Shown: positions 25,569 through 35,503 of the stretch, piece after piece
Numbering within the stretch: position 1 is the stretch's first letter
Layout: every line of letters begins with the position of its first letter
From: an uncultured Thalassolituus sp.
GTDB taxonomy: Bacteria > Pseudomonadota > Gammaproteobacteria > Pseudomonadales > Oceanobacteraceae
Assembly (NCBI RefSeq): GCF_950066645.1
Contig: NZ_CATMFB010000011.1
Coordinates: forward strand, 1 to 64,000
Direction: 5' to 3'
Length of the DNA: 64,000 nt
Notes under the pieces: generated by a model
Told to the model about the DNA's origin: nothing
The model's database searches: none
Seen by the model: only the letters and a program-made list of their open reading frames with translations
Position numbers and translations under genes: made by a program

Positions 25569-28500
25569 ATGGCCCTCCTTAAGCAGTTGGCAAAGGCTAC
25601 AGGAGTCTTCGCTTTATTTAGTTCAGCAATAACCAACGCTGCTGTTCTTGAAATCCGTGAGCACGATGATGTTGTTTACGCGCTGACCAGCAACCAGGCC
25701 ATCCTGCGCTTTGACCTGGCTTCAGGCTCCGAGCTGACACCAATCGCGCTTGCCAATCCAGCACAGCACTTCACGATTGACGGCGATGACGTCATCACCG
25801 CTAACAACCGTGAACTTCGCTCAGTATCTCTTATTGACGGCAGCACCAGCTACATTGGCGGCACCTCTTCGAATATCTCTGCGATTGGTGCTGAAAGTGG
25901 AGTGATTATTACTTATGAAGCGGATGAATATTCCCGAACCTATTCCTCCGAAGGCACTGTTCTCGCAAGCCGATCATTTTCATCCGCAAACATCAGGTTT
26001 GCCCAGAGCAAATCTGCAACGGCGATCACCTATCTTGATGACGGTTACGAGGATGTCTGTCACCTGACGATTTCAGACAGCAATACCACTGACCGTTCCT
26101 GCGAAGATGTCTACTATTCCGAGTTCGGCACCGCATCGGCGATCACAGCGGCGGCAGCGCACCTCGTGATATTGAATACTGGCTACGTGGTCGATACTGA
26201 CTTAGCTAAAGTCGCCTCCCGATTGCCTGCGCTTGATATCCAGGCATCTGCCAGTCTGGAAAACTCATTATTAGTTAAAACATCGACCGGACAACTTGAA
26301 CAATACTCCATTCGGGGCGTAAAAGAAGGTAGCTACAGTGGCCTTGGAACTGAAAATTATCTGACAGCCTATACCGACGAGTTCGTAGGCCTGACGATTA
26401 CAGACAGCGAAATTACTGGCCAGTATTTCTCTCCTGAGATTGACCTCACCCCAACACCGGTCGTTAACGATGTGCCTGTGCTTCCAGCAAATAGCGCCAG
26501 CATCATTCCTGAAAAAATTCTCACAAATCAGGATGGAAAGGCACTTATATACGATGCCGAAACAGCAGGGTTATATGTATGGAGCGTGGCCGATAACGCT
26601 TACGTAACGAGCTATTACGCTGGCAACGATCTGGTTGATGCAACGTATGACAAATACTCAGACGCCATTTTCAGTGTTCACCGGGATGGCTTTCTTAAAA
26701 AAATTGACCTGACCGATACGTCTTCGGTACTGACTTCCATTGCCTATCTACCCGGCTCAGATGCACAGCGCATTGTGACGTATATGGACAAGTTCTACGT
26801 GAAACAAAATAGTTCACGTCAACACATCCTGGCTCCTGATGGAGCGTTCACTGGAGTCTTTTCGTATAGCTCGGGCAACGCAGACCCAAGTCATTGGGAT
26901 GATGAAACGAGTGCATATTTCACACTGTCCGGAAGTTATCTTTACAAATACTCCTACGACACCGCCACCGAATCACGGACAGCATCGCAAAATATTTCTA
27001 CGGGAACACTCCCAGAGCGACGTTTTTCGATGCTTCCGGAACTGGACGTAATTGCGTTAAGTAACGGTAAGCTTATGTCCCTGAGCTCGCTGTCCAATAC
27101 CAGGACACTCAGCACCAACATTTACGATGCTGCCTATCCTGCTGGCTCATTGATGACAGTATCCGCCGATCGCTCGGCACTTCAGGCCTGGTCGGCCTCT
27201 GGTGAACTTCTCAATAGCATACCTCAGGCAGCAAGCAGTGACCTCCGACTGGTATACGACGAAACCTATCTGGCTCTCGTGCGGGTGTCAGAAGAGGGGA
27301 CCGTGATTACCCGCTACAACCTGGTATCAGATGCAGATGTTGACTCAGACGACGTTTCTGATCTGTTCGACAATTGTCCCGACATCAGCAACGGTGATCA
27401 GGCAGACCTGGACGGTGACAATATCGGTGACGTCTGTGATCAGGATGAAGATGGCGATGGTATACCCAATGCAATAGAAGACGAAGTCGGCCTGAATGCC
27501 CGGGATGAAAGCGACCGCGAGACCGATCTCGACTCAGATGGCATACCGAACTACTACGAATACCTGACAGGTACGCCTATTGATGAGACTACCACTTTAT
27601 CGCTTAGTGGCAATTTCAGCATTACCTTCGATGATGGACTGATTCCATCGTATCTGGTGACCTCCGGCGGAACATGGTTTGTATTGGAAGATATTTCCTA
27701 CAACGTCGATGGATATGACCTCAGAGCGCCAGCGGCATTGGATAATGCGCCACTCCCGTATGTTCTGTTTTATGCCGTTTTCGATGGAACTGGAGATCTC
27801 CGCTTCGAAATCACAACGGACAACTCTTACTACTCGGATCAACCCAAAGTAGTAAAAGTGTATATCGACGACGTGGAGTTTGATTACCGCTATCGGGACG
27901 GGTATCGATATGTGGATGGAGGAGAAATTTCAAACGGTGTTCATGCCGTGAAAATAGAGCTGCAGGTTCCCGGGCGCAACTGGAACGACCCGGATGAACA
28001 ACTTGTCCTCGATAACATAACTTACGAACCTTATATCGGTCCGGATTATGATGAAGACGGGGTACCAGACGCCACAGATAACTGCAAATACGATAGTAAT
28101 CCATCCCAGAGTGACGCTGATGGCGACGGTAGGGGTGATGCCTGCGATAGTTATAACAACATCGATTATGATGAAGATGGTGTAGCAGACAGCATTGACA
28201 ACTGTATGTACGACTACAACCCATCTCAGGCGGACAGTGACTCTGACGGTAACGGAGACGCATGTGACAGCTCCTTCACGCTCGACGGCGACCGGGACGG
28301 TGTTGATGATAGCTGGGACAACTGTCCGACAGTCAGCAACCCCGATCAGGAAGATCAGGACTATGACTACATCGGTGATGCCTGTGACGACGATATCGAT
28401 GGCGACGGACTGTCGAACTCAACAGAAGAAAGCCTTGGGCGGGATGCCTACACAAGAGAAAGCGTTTGGTATGACTCCGATAATGATGGTGTAGCAGACG

Positions 28501-29147
28501 CTTTCGAGGAAAGATTTGGGACGTCCCCTAGCAGTGTCGATACATTCGAAAGCATATCCCTGCGAGACTACTTTCCGCTGGGCAATCTTCAGCAGAGCTA
28601 TGTCTATACCGATCAGAGTTACCAGGTAACTATCACCGCACTTGGTGATGACCGATATCAGTTTAAGTACGATGATTCTGACTGCTATCGTGTGACGGAA
28701 AAGCGCAGCGATGGGATCTATCTGGTTGAAATCCAGTGTCCGGATGACAATTATCGCTCTGAATTCACAGACTATATGATCTTCCCGGCCGAGATGACTC
28801 CAGGGGAGCCTATGTTTATCTCAGGCAGTGTTGCCCGCTATAAAGACGATCAACTGGAGAGAACCGAAGCACTGTCTTACACCATCACCCTCATCGGCCA
28901 GTCAACCTATGACTTCAACGGGGCAACCTATCAGTCCATTGACATCATGTACGGAAACTCAATGAGCCACGTTGAAACCTACGCGGAGGGTCTTGGTTAC
29001 GTCACCGACGGATATCTTAAATTGTCAGATTTTCAGGCATCAGATATCGACGAATGGAAGAGCAGCTCGTCGGGCTCAGGCGGGGCGATCAACCCCTTCT
29101 GGCTTCTGATCGCTCTTGTAGGGTTAGCATTCAGACGACGTGCCTGA
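25569..29147 (+). CDS. Giant TSP3-repeat surface protein with GlyGly-CTERM anchor
   Basis: 1192 residues from ATG 25569, chosen because it gives a normal Sec signal (MALLKQLAKATGVF to AITNAA); ATG 25554 is the alternative. Residues ~30-580 are a repetitive beta-propeller-like region (ILRFDLASGSEL, GLYVWSVADN, LKKIDLTDTS). TSP3/EF-like Asp-rich calcium repeats lie at ~588-670 and ~826-961, for example DYDEDGVPDATDNC. A beta-domain separates them. A C-terminal domain shared with 12939-14804 precedes the GlyGly-CTERM tail (SSSSGSGGAINPFW...FRRRA). Rhombosortase processing and type II secretion are expected. Role unknown. Confidence 0.85.
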   Translation: MALLKQLAKATGVFALFSSAITNAAVLEIREHDDVVYALTSNQAILRFDLASGSELTPIALANPAQHFTIDGDDVITANNRELRSVSLIDGSTSYIGGTSSNISAIGAESGVIITYEADEYSRTYSSEGTVLASRSFSSANIRFAQSKSATAITYLDDGYEDVCHLTISDSNTTDRSCEDVYYSEFGTASAITAAAAHLVILNTGYVVDTDLAKVASRLPALDIQASASLENSLLVKTSTGQLEQYSIRGVKEGSYSGLGTENYLTAYTDEFVGLTITDSEITGQYFSPEIDLTPTPVVNDVPVLPANSASIIPEKILTNQDGKALIYDAETAGLYVWSVADNAYVTSYYAGNDLVDATYDKYSDAIFSVHRDGFLKKIDLTDTSSVLTSIAYLPGSDAQRIVTYMDKFYVKQNSSRQHILAPDGAFTGVFSYSSGNADPSHWDDETSAYFTLSGSYLYKYSYDTATESRTASQNISTGTLPERRFSMLPELDVIALSNGKLMSLSSLSNTRTLSTNIYDAAYPAGSLMTVSADRSALQAWSASGELLNSIPQAASSDLRLVYDETYLALVRVSEEGTVITRYNLVSDADVDSDDVSDLFDNCPDISNGDQADLDGDNIGDVCDQDEDGDGIPNAIEDEVGLNARDESDRETDLDSDGIPNYYEYLTGTPIDETTTLSLSGNFSITFDDGLIPSYLVTSGGTWFVLEDISYNVDGYDLRAPAALDNAPLPYVLFYAVFDGTGDLRFEITTDNSYYSDQPKVVKVYIDDVEFDYRYRDGYRYVDGGEISNGVHAVKIELQVPGRNWNDPDEQLVLDNITYEPYIGPDYDEDGVPDATDNCKYDSNPSQSDADGDGRGDACDSYNNIDYDEDGVADSIDNCMYDYNPSQADSDSDGNGDACDSSFTLDGDRDGVDDSWDNCPTVSNPDQEDQDYDYIGDACDDDIDGDGLSNSTEESLGRDAYTRESVWYDSDNDGVADAFEERFGTSPSSVDTFESISLRDYFPLGNLQQSYVYTDQSYQVTITALGDDRYQFKYDDSDCYRVTEKRSDGIYLVEIQCPDDNYRSEFTDYMIFPAEMTPGEPMFISGSVARYKDDQLERTEALSYTITLIGQSTYDFNGATYQSIDIMYGNSMSHVETYAEGLGYVTDGYLKLSDFQASDIDEWKSSSSGSGGAINPFWLLIALVGLAFRRRA

Positions 29148-29152
29148 TACCG

Positions 29153-29178
29153 AAAACCGGGCCAATGCCCGGTTTTTT
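29153..29178 (+). terminator. Terminator of the giant TSP3 gene
   Basis: AAAACCGGGC and GCCCGGTTTTTT pair around CAAT, a few bases past the stop. Confidence 0.88.
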
Positions 29179-29272
29179 GTATACGTATGCATCTCATTTA
29201 CAAACTGAAGTACTCCCGGCAGGCCAGACTGTTGTATTCTCACAGACAGTAATATGAAAGACGGAATCAGGG

Positions 29273-30250
29273 ATGAAGCTGATCACATTCATGCTGGCGG
29301 TGTGTTTTCCAGTCCTGGCCTTTGCCGGAGGGCTGAAGTTTGGTCTGGTCGCCAAGAGTACCTCCGATCATAATTTTGTTGATGCCTGGCGTGGATGTCA
29401 GGAGCTGGCGCAGAAAGACGGCAATGAATGTATTCTGCTGGGTGACGAAGGCCCTGCCAGTCCTCACACTCAGACATTCGCGATTGAGCAGGCACTGTCG
29501 TCTGGCACCTTCAGTGCTCTGGCGATCTCGGTGACTAACTCTGAATTTATTGCTCAGAGCGTGATTCAGTCGGCCATTCCGATCCTCACGTTTGACTCCC
29601 CCTTCTCTCAGCGCAACCTCCACCTTCAGCGTGCGTACATAGGAACAGACAACAGCGCCTTCGGTCGTGACCTGGCTCTTATGGCGAAGTGGCTGAAACC
29701 CAATGGCGGCAGTCTTTGCATCTTTACTATTGACCATGACCCAAATCTGGCGAAACGGGTAGAAGCCGTAAGACAGACTCTGGCTGGAGACATACGACTC
29801 AGCCCGGATCAGGCCCTCAGAGGCGAAGGAGGCTGGTATGAAGCGATACGGTGTCCCAGTCTGTCACAGGCGGATTCCGCACAGGCGCTGATCCAGCTGG
29901 AAGGAACGCTGAGCCTGGTGGATCCCGATATGATCATATCGGTCGGCCACTGGCCGGTAGAAAATCCGGAAAGCTACCGGCGTACAATCGCCCCTTTCAA
30001 AGACCGGATTCTGAAGGGCAATAACAAGTTAGTGGTCGGTGTCGGATTTATTAATGACGCATACAAACAGCTGATCGCCGACGACATCGTTCACGGATTC
30101 GTCAGTATCGATTTCGTAGAAATTGGCCGCGTCACCTATCAACGGATGAAAGAGGCAGCAAAAGGGAAGATGCTTCCACCAACCAGTTACACGCCTAACC
30201 GTTTTATTCCGTCTCCGGTCGGGGCAGATCAAGTGAAGCTGGCAAAGTAA
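29273..30250 (+). CDS. Periplasmic substrate-binding protein, sugar-binding type
   Basis: 325 residues with a signal peptide ending AFAGG at ~18. The two-lobed periplasmic-binding fold of the ribose/galactose class is recognisable: LKFGLVAKSTSDHNFVDAWR at the start, QSAIPILTFDSP, YIGTDNSAFGRDLALMA in the hinge region, and HGFVSIDFVEIGRVTYQRM near the end. No ABC permease or ATPase is next to it. It could therefore supply a transporter encoded elsewhere or feed a two-component or chemotaxis receptor. Its 3' end overlaps the convergent pseudouridine synthase gene by 47 bases. Confidence 0.85.
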   Translation: MKLITFMLAVCFPVLAFAGGLKFGLVAKSTSDHNFVDAWRGCQELAQKDGNECILLGDEGPASPHTQTFAIEQALSSGTFSALAISVTNSEFIAQSVIQSAIPILTFDSPFSQRNLHLQRAYIGTDNSAFGRDLALMAKWLKPNGGSLCIFTIDHDPNLAKRVEAVRQTLAGDIRLSPDQALRGEGGWYEAIRCPSLSQADSAQALIQLEGTLSLVDPDMIISVGHWPVENPESYRRTIAPFKDRILKGNNKLVVGVGFINDAYKQLIADDIVHGFVSIDFVEIGRVTYQRMKEAAKGKMLPPTSYTPNRFIPSPVGADQVKLAK

Positions 30251-31142
30251 GCATCAGCTGTTCACCACGCAGTTCGAGCCCAAGGCTCTGAGCCTGAAGG
30301 AGCTGCCGTGCACTCCCCAATGCGGTGATATCGCCATCGTCGAGTGGTCGTTCAAAACGCTGCAGGTAATACCGACCTGCGTGTGAATAGATTTTATCTC
30401 CCACAATCGGGTGCCCGAGTGCGGCAAGATGCGCGCGGATCTGATGCCTGCGTCCGGTGAGCAGCTCACATTCCACCAGCGAATACTCTGAATGACGTTC
30501 AAGCACGCGAACCTGGGTATGACAGGATTTAGGGTTGAGATACTCACCCGATCCACTGTCTGCCACATACATCTGTGAGCGGATAGCGCTGCCCTGCTTT
30601 TCTGATAGAGGCCAGGTGATTTCATACGTATCCTGCGCCGGATTTCCCCACACCCAGGCGTGATAAAGTTTTTTGACTAACAGTCGTTCGAAGCGCTTTT
30701 TCCAACGCTTGTCGGCGGCCTCGTATTTTGCGATAAGTATCAGACCGGACGTCTCTGTATCCAACCGGTGCAGCAGGCGTGCATCCCGCCATGGAGTGTA
30801 GCGCCGGATCTCAGATATCAGCGTGCCGAACAGGTTTTTAGTCGTACGACTGACGGGCAGTGGCGCGGGCTTATATACCGCCATCAGATCATGCGTTTCC
30901 CAGATCACCTGCCAGTCATGGTTCACCGGGTCCTCGATGTGATCAGGTAGCGATACCGCCAGCTCTCCGGGCATGCACAACCCGCCTGGGGAAACCGGTT
31001 GACCACCAGAGCAGATCCGCCCGGAGGTCAGCCAGTGTACCAGCTCGTCCTCCGACTGACGGGGAAATGCCCATTGCAGAAACTCTTCGATGGACCGTCC
31101 CTGATCGGTCTCAAACAGCGTGAAGTGAAGTGTATAAGGCAC
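30204..31142 (-). CDS. RluA-family RNA pseudouridine synthase
   Basis: 312 residues. The catalytic block LLHRLDTETSGLILIAK carries the essential Asp, with LLTGRRHQIRAHLAALGHPI near the C-terminus. Both are signatures of the RluA/RluC/RluD family that isomerises uridine in rRNA or tRNA. The first ~90 residues are S4-like in size (DELVHWLTSGRICSGGQPVS). The target RNA cannot be told from sequence. It starts one base inside the YqaA-like gene stop, so the two are an operon. Confidence 0.92.
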   Translation of the reverse strand: MPYTLHFTLFETDQGRSIEEFLQWAFPRQSEDELVHWLTSGRICSGGQPVSPGGLCMPGELAVSLPDHIEDPVNHDWQVIWETHDLMAVYKPAPLPVSRTTKNLFGTLISEIRRYTPWRDARLLHRLDTETSGLILIAKYEAADKRWKKRFERLLVKKLYHAWVWGNPAQDTYEITWPLSEKQGSAIRSQMYVADSGSGEYLNPKSCHTQVRVLERHSEYSLVECELLTGRRHQIRAHLAALGHPIVGDKIYSHAGRYYLQRFERPLDDGDITALGSARQLLQAQSLGLELRGEQLMLTLPASLDLPRPETE

Positions 31143-31588
31143 TAGAGAATTACCCCCAGAATGCCGGCAAGAACTCCGTAACGCAACCCTTTCCCGATAA
31201 AGATCAACAGCCAGCTGAGCCGGCGCGGCGTCTGTGAGATACCCGCCATAAGCACCAGTATATCGCCCACCACAGGGACCCAGCTCAGCAACAGACTCCA
31301 GATACCAAAACGCCGGAACAACCGGGTGGCTGTTTCCCAGCCGGCGGGCAGTGCATGATTCTTTTCGTAGCTCGCCCGCCCTGCCTTACCCAACCACCAG
31401 GTCAGAATACCGCCGAGCGTATTCCCGGTCGTTGCAGCCCACCAGAGTCCTGTTGGGTTGTGCTGTTCGGATAACAGCCAGGCAAAGTACCACTCAGACC
31501 CCAGAGGCAGAACCGAGCCTGCCGCGAACGACAGCACAAACAGAGACAGAAGCGCGCTAATCGGCTCACTAAGCCATTGTTCCGACAT
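31142..31588 (-). CDS. YqaA/DedA-like inner-membrane protein
   Basis: 148 residues from ATG 31588; an in-frame GTG at 31642 would add 18. Several hydrophobic helices and the pattern LPLGSEWYFAWLL, ATTGNTLGGILTWWLGK and LLSWVPVVGDILVLMAGI match the YqaA branch of the DedA/SNARE-associated family, which has roles in lipid scrambling or membrane homeostasis. Residues around the conserved Gly and Arg (RLFRRFGIW) are retained. Its stop overlaps the pseudouridine synthase start by a single base. Confidence 0.85.
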   Translation of the reverse strand: MSEQWLSEPISALLSLFVLSFAAGSVLPLGSEWYFAWLLSEQHNPTGLWWAATTGNTLGGILTWWLGKAGRASYEKNHALPAGWETATRLFRRFGIWSLLLSWVPVVGDILVLMAGISQTPRRLSWLLIFIGKGLRYGVLAGILGVIL

Positions 31589-31661
31589 GGTTTTTAGACG
31601 ACCGTCTGATAAACTAGCGACCGATTTTATCAGCTGTACCACGCGTCCGCCCGGAGAAGAT

Positions 31662-32552
31662 ATGCTGAACGGCCTGTTTAAAGAAAAATATGCCTTACCA
31701 CTCGAAGAAGTGAAGCGCCGTCATGAGTATGATGACTCCCGCTACATCCGCATTCAGGGAATGGACGTTCACTATCGCGATATTGGCGAAGGCCCCGTAC
31801 TAATCCTGTTGCACGGCATGTTTTCGTCACTCCACACCTGGGAAGACTGGATTAATATCCTCAAAGATGACTTCCGGATCATCGCACTCGATGCACCGAA
31901 CTATGGCTTTACCGGGCCACACCCGAAAGGCATGTTCAAAAATATTTACAGCGAATTTCTGAATGAGTTTACCGACGCGCTGAATATTCAGGAGTGTATG
32001 CTTGCAGGCAACTCACTCGGCGGCTGGATGAGCTGGGAGTTTGCCGGACGCTATCCGGAAAAGGTTAAGAAGGTCATCCTGATTGACTCTGCCGGTTTCT
32101 TCTTCGTGGTCCCCTGGTTACTGATGACGATGGCGTTTCCGCTATCGCCGCTGATTTCCCGCACTATGAAGTTTCCCAGGGGAGCATTTAAAGCGGTTCT
32201 GAAGCAGGTTTATGGTAATCCTGACCGTCTGCGCAAAGAAAAGCTGAATCTGTATTACGACCTGATGATGCGTGAAGGAAACCGCTCGTCCGGTGCCAGA
32301 GTGGTGCATTACATCCGGAATAATATCGGCTTCCGTACCGGCTATATGAAAGGCATTACTCAACCAACCCTGGTGATGTGGGGACGCAAAGATCGCTGGA
32401 TTCCGGTCCGCCATGTCAAAGAGTTCTGCAGCAAAATCCGTAACTGTCGTTCGGTTATTTACGATGATGCTGGTCACATGCCAATGGAAGAGCTGCCAGA
32501 AATTACTGCGCAGGATGCCCGCGAATTTTTACTTGCGGACAACAACCGCTAA
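31662..32552 (+). CDS. Alpha/beta hydrolase, copy 1
   Basis: 296 residues; ATG 31662 follows GGAG by six bases, so the longer upstream frame is not used. Features are the oxyanion block LLHGMFSSLHTWEDW, nucleophile GNSLGG (Ser), and the late acid and histidine as GRKDRWIPV and DDAGHMPMEE. It is close to the hydrolase at 34376-35275 (shared LLHG/MLHG, GNSLGG, KDRWIP, GH.PMEE), with a PhoD gene between them. Probable esterase, lipase or C-C hydrolase; no signal peptide, so cytosolic. Substrate unknown. Confidence 0.9.
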   Translation: MLNGLFKEKYALPLEEVKRRHEYDDSRYIRIQGMDVHYRDIGEGPVLILLHGMFSSLHTWEDWINILKDDFRIIALDAPNYGFTGPHPKGMFKNIYSEFLNEFTDALNIQECMLAGNSLGGWMSWEFAGRYPEKVKKVILIDSAGFFFVVPWLLMTMAFPLSPLISRTMKFPRGAFKAVLKQVYGNPDRLRKEKLNLYYDLMMREGNRSSGARVVHYIRNNIGFRTGYMKGITQPTLVMWGRKDRWIPVRHVKEFCSKIRNCRSVIYDDAGHMPMEELPEITAQDAREFLLADNNR

Positions 32553-34186
32553 TTCACAGGCACAGAGGCGGCAACCATCGTATCGCTGACGCCTCTGCTG
32601 GCAGGGGCCCAGTGACGCAGGTACGCCAGATCTTCAGAAAATTGTGTGCGTACGCCCTCGTTCACTTCAGGGACCACGGGCGTTGATGGCAACAATTTCA
32701 CCGAGCCTGACGGCACCTTCAGAGCCTTCAGGCAATCGCACTGATACCGCGGTGAGTCCACCCGGTTGACTACCCACCATTCGGCCTGCAGATGCTCGTG
32801 AGTGATATCGAGAATGACGAAGCCGCGATAATAGAAATCAACAAAATTCAGGTGCGGAAGCAGCGCCTGCAGTGATGACCCGGCCAGCTGGGCTGTTGCT
32901 TTCACAGGAATCCCTGGTGAGGTAACGGCGGCGGTAACAAACTCGACTCCCAGGGGCTGCTCCAGATCGGCAAAAGGATCATCATGCAGCGTCATTGCCC
33001 AGGACGAATGAATATCGCCGGTCAGTACCGCCCAATTATCAATGCCATGCCTGCGAACCACCTCAAAAAGCCGCTGACGCGCCGCTGGATAACCATCCCA
33101 CTGATCGTAATTAAAGGGCTGATCGTTGGTTCCCAGCTGCCCCATCATGACCTGCTGGCCCAGCAGTTTCCAACGAACGCCTTCCTGCTGCGCGGACAAT
33201 AAGCGGGATTCCAGCCAGGATTCCTGCTCATATCCGAGCAATGTCCGGTCTTCCTGGTTACGTTCTTCGAGTGTTTCCGCAGGGGCGTCCCGCCCCGCCA
33301 GGCGCGTATCCAGTACAGACAGATCCAGCAGATTGCCAAAACGATATCCCCGGTACAGGGAGTAGCGGTCGAGGCCTTCCGGCTCCCGCACAGGCATCCA
33401 TTCGTAATAGGCCTGCACTGCAGCCGCCAGACGGGAGGACCAGTCACCCTGAGTCAGATCAGAGTGGTTTGCGGCACCGCCCCGCCAGGCATTATTGGCA
33501 ACTTCATGATCGTCCCAGATCACCACGAAGGGGTGCTGGCGATGCACCGCCTGAAGATCATTATCCGCTTTGTAGCAGGCGTGGCGGGCACGATAGTCGT
33601 CGAGCGTCACCGTCTCACCTGCAGGGCAATGCACCCGACCGGTTGTCAGAGAGGCTTCGAGGCTCGCATATTCATAGATGTAGTCGCCGAGGTGCAGTAC
33701 CAGATCCAGATCGTCCCGGTGCGCTATCTCCCGGTAGACGTTGAAATACCCCTGCGCGTAGTTTGAGCATGAGGTGTAAGCCAGGCGCAGCTGAGAAACA
33801 TCGCCCTCAGGCAGCGTCCGGGTCCGTCCCGTGTCCGACCACTGACCCAGCGCCTCGAAGGCGTAAAAATAACGCTTACCGGCCTGCAGACCCGTGACGT
33901 CCTGCTTGACTGTGTAGTCGGATTCCGGCCCTGCCAGGCCGTATCCTTCAGCAACAATATCGGTCAGACCTGGGTCACGGCTCATTACCCAGCGATAACT
34001 GACGTACTCATCCGTCGCCGCCGGAGTAATGCGCGACCAGATGATGACCCGGTCCTGCAGAGGGTCGCCACTGGCGACGCCATGATGGAAGGGGTATGTC
34101 TGTTCATGCCGGGGGCTGGCACGCCCACGCAGAAACACGCCACTGGCAAGGCTGTCGATCAGAAACTCACGTCGTGATAAAGGCAT
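32549..34186 (-). CDS. phoD: PhoD-like alkaline phosphatase D
   Basis: 545 residues with a twin-arginine signal (SRREFL at residues 4-9), so exported folded. A N-terminal fibronectin-like PhoD_N domain (VASGDPLQDRVIIWSRITP) precedes the metallophosphatase core with LRLAYTSCSNYAQGYFNVY, LVLHLGDYIYEY, VVIWDDHEVANNAW and VLTGDIHSSWA. The metal-binding Cys/Asp/Asn/His pattern is complete. The family hydrolyses phosphomono- and diesters using Fe/Ca, often under phosphate limitation. It is convergent with hydrolase copy 1 by four bases and divergent from copy 2. No Pho box was established. Confidence 0.88.
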   Translation of the reverse strand: MPLSRREFLIDSLASGVFLRGRASPRHEQTYPFHHGVASGDPLQDRVIIWSRITPAATDEYVSYRWVMSRDPGLTDIVAEGYGLAGPESDYTVKQDVTGLQAGKRYFYAFEALGQWSDTGRTRTLPEGDVSQLRLAYTSCSNYAQGYFNVYREIAHRDDLDLVLHLGDYIYEYASLEASLTTGRVHCPAGETVTLDDYRARHACYKADNDLQAVHRQHPFVVIWDDHEVANNAWRGGAANHSDLTQGDWSSRLAAAVQAYYEWMPVREPEGLDRYSLYRGYRFGNLLDLSVLDTRLAGRDAPAETLEERNQEDRTLLGYEQESWLESRLLSAQQEGVRWKLLGQQVMMGQLGTNDQPFNYDQWDGYPAARQRLFEVVRRHGIDNWAVLTGDIHSSWAMTLHDDPFADLEQPLGVEFVTAAVTSPGIPVKATAQLAGSSLQALLPHLNFVDFYYRGFVILDITHEHLQAEWWVVNRVDSPRYQCDCLKALKVPSGSVKLLPSTPVVPEVNEGVRTQFSEDLAYLRHWAPASRGVSDTMVAASVPVN

Positions 34187-34375
34187 ACCGGCCGCTCACA
34201 CTTTGGCTGACGGGCACAGTTAAACCCTCCCAGATGACAGTGACATGGCCTGTTTCTGACAGTTCGGTGACAAGGGCTGATCACTGCGGGGCCAAAGGTG
34301 TCAGCAATTCACCTGTCGGGCGACGTCGATGTGGGGCATTCTCCGGTGCATATCGAAAAACAACAGGAATGCCTT

Positions 34376-35275
34376 ATGTCTCTGCCCCACCGTTTTCTCC
34401 GCTATATGGGCCTGACACCACTATCTACCGCTCAGATGGCCGACATTTACGCCAACGAAGACTCGCGTTTTTTTCAGTATCGCGGCGATAACATCCATTA
34501 CCGCATTGAGGGTCGCCAGGATGACGAAGCGCCAGTAATGGTGATGCTGCACGGTATCATGGCGTCATTGCAGACCTGGGATGGCTGGGTAGAACAACTG
34601 AAGGATAAGTACCGGATTGTACGCCTGGATGTCCCGGCATTCGGAGTCACAGGTGCAATCAGTGACAACGACACCAGTATCGAAGGGATTGTTGATCGTC
34701 TCAATGCCCTGGTGAATTACCTGAACCTGGATCGCTTTATTCTGGCGGGCAACTCGTTGGGCGGTTATATCTCCTGGGAATATGCCGCGGCTCACCCTGA
34801 ACGTGTTTCTGCCCTGATTCTGCAGGACGCTGCGGGTTACCCTATGCCTCTGCCATGGCTGATGAAACTCTTCACCACACCAGTAATCCGTCATGCCGTC
34901 CGCTTAGGCGCGCCGCAACCAGTCGTCAGGGTGGTATTGAACGATGTCTACGGCGATAAGCGCCGTATCACCGCAGACAAAATCCCCTGCTATCAGGACA
35001 TGATGCTACACAAGGGCAACCCACTGTCACTGCTCAAAATATTCGAAGAACTCGACAATATGTCTGCTGACCGTGTGCCTTCCGTCAAGGCACCTACGCT
35101 GATTCAGTGGGGTGAGAAAGACCGCTGGATTCCGCCCGCCAACGCAGCGCTGTTCAAGCGTGATATCGAAAACTCGGAACTGATTATGTATCCGGGAGTG
35201 GGCCATGTGCCGATGGAAGAGATTCCGGAACTCTCAGCAAAAGATGCGCACGAATTTCTGACCCGGGTACTCTGA
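34376..35275 (+). CDS. Alpha/beta hydrolase, copy 2
   Basis: 299 residues; ATG 34376 follows AGGAA by seven bases. It has MLHGIMASLQTWDGW, nucleophile GNSLGG, then GEKDRWIPP and GVGHVPMEEIPELS. Same architecture as the hydrolase at 31662-32552, with PhoD in the opposite orientation between them, so an old duplication is likely. No signal peptide is seen. An imperfect GC-rich hairpin follows at 35311-35333. Substrate unknown. Confidence 0.9.
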   Translation: MSLPHRFLRYMGLTPLSTAQMADIYANEDSRFFQYRGDNIHYRIEGRQDDEAPVMVMLHGIMASLQTWDGWVEQLKDKYRIVRLDVPAFGVTGAISDNDTSIEGIVDRLNALVNYLNLDRFILAGNSLGGYISWEYAAAHPERVSALILQDAAGYPMPLPWLMKLFTTPVIRHAVRLGAPQPVVRVVLNDVYGDKRRITADKIPCYQDMMLHKGNPLSLLKIFEELDNMSADRVPSVKAPTLIQWGEKDRWIPPANAALFKRDIENSELIMYPGVGHVPMEEIPELSAKDAHEFLTRVL

Positions 35276-35310
35276 GGCTTCCACCCCAGAGCCATTACCC
35301 CTCTGAACTC

Positions 35311-35333
35311 GCCGGCCGCAGCATTGCGGCTGG
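35311..35333. terminator. GC-rich hairpin after hydrolase copy 2
   Basis: GCC-G-GCCGCA pairs with TGCGGC-T-GGC around GCAT. There is no long T-run, so it may be a weak terminator or only a stable hairpin. Confidence 0.45.
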
Positions 35334-35503
35334 CCTTACTCACTCTTCCAGCAAGGGCTGCGCCCAGACGGACGTCATCAACTGCCACCAACTCTGCGTC
35401 TGCATTTCTGATCTCCTGCACCAGACAACAACATCTTCAGCATAAGAGACCAGAAACGATTAATGAAATTGTAATTTTATCCTTATCTGATAACCCTGAA
35501 CTA

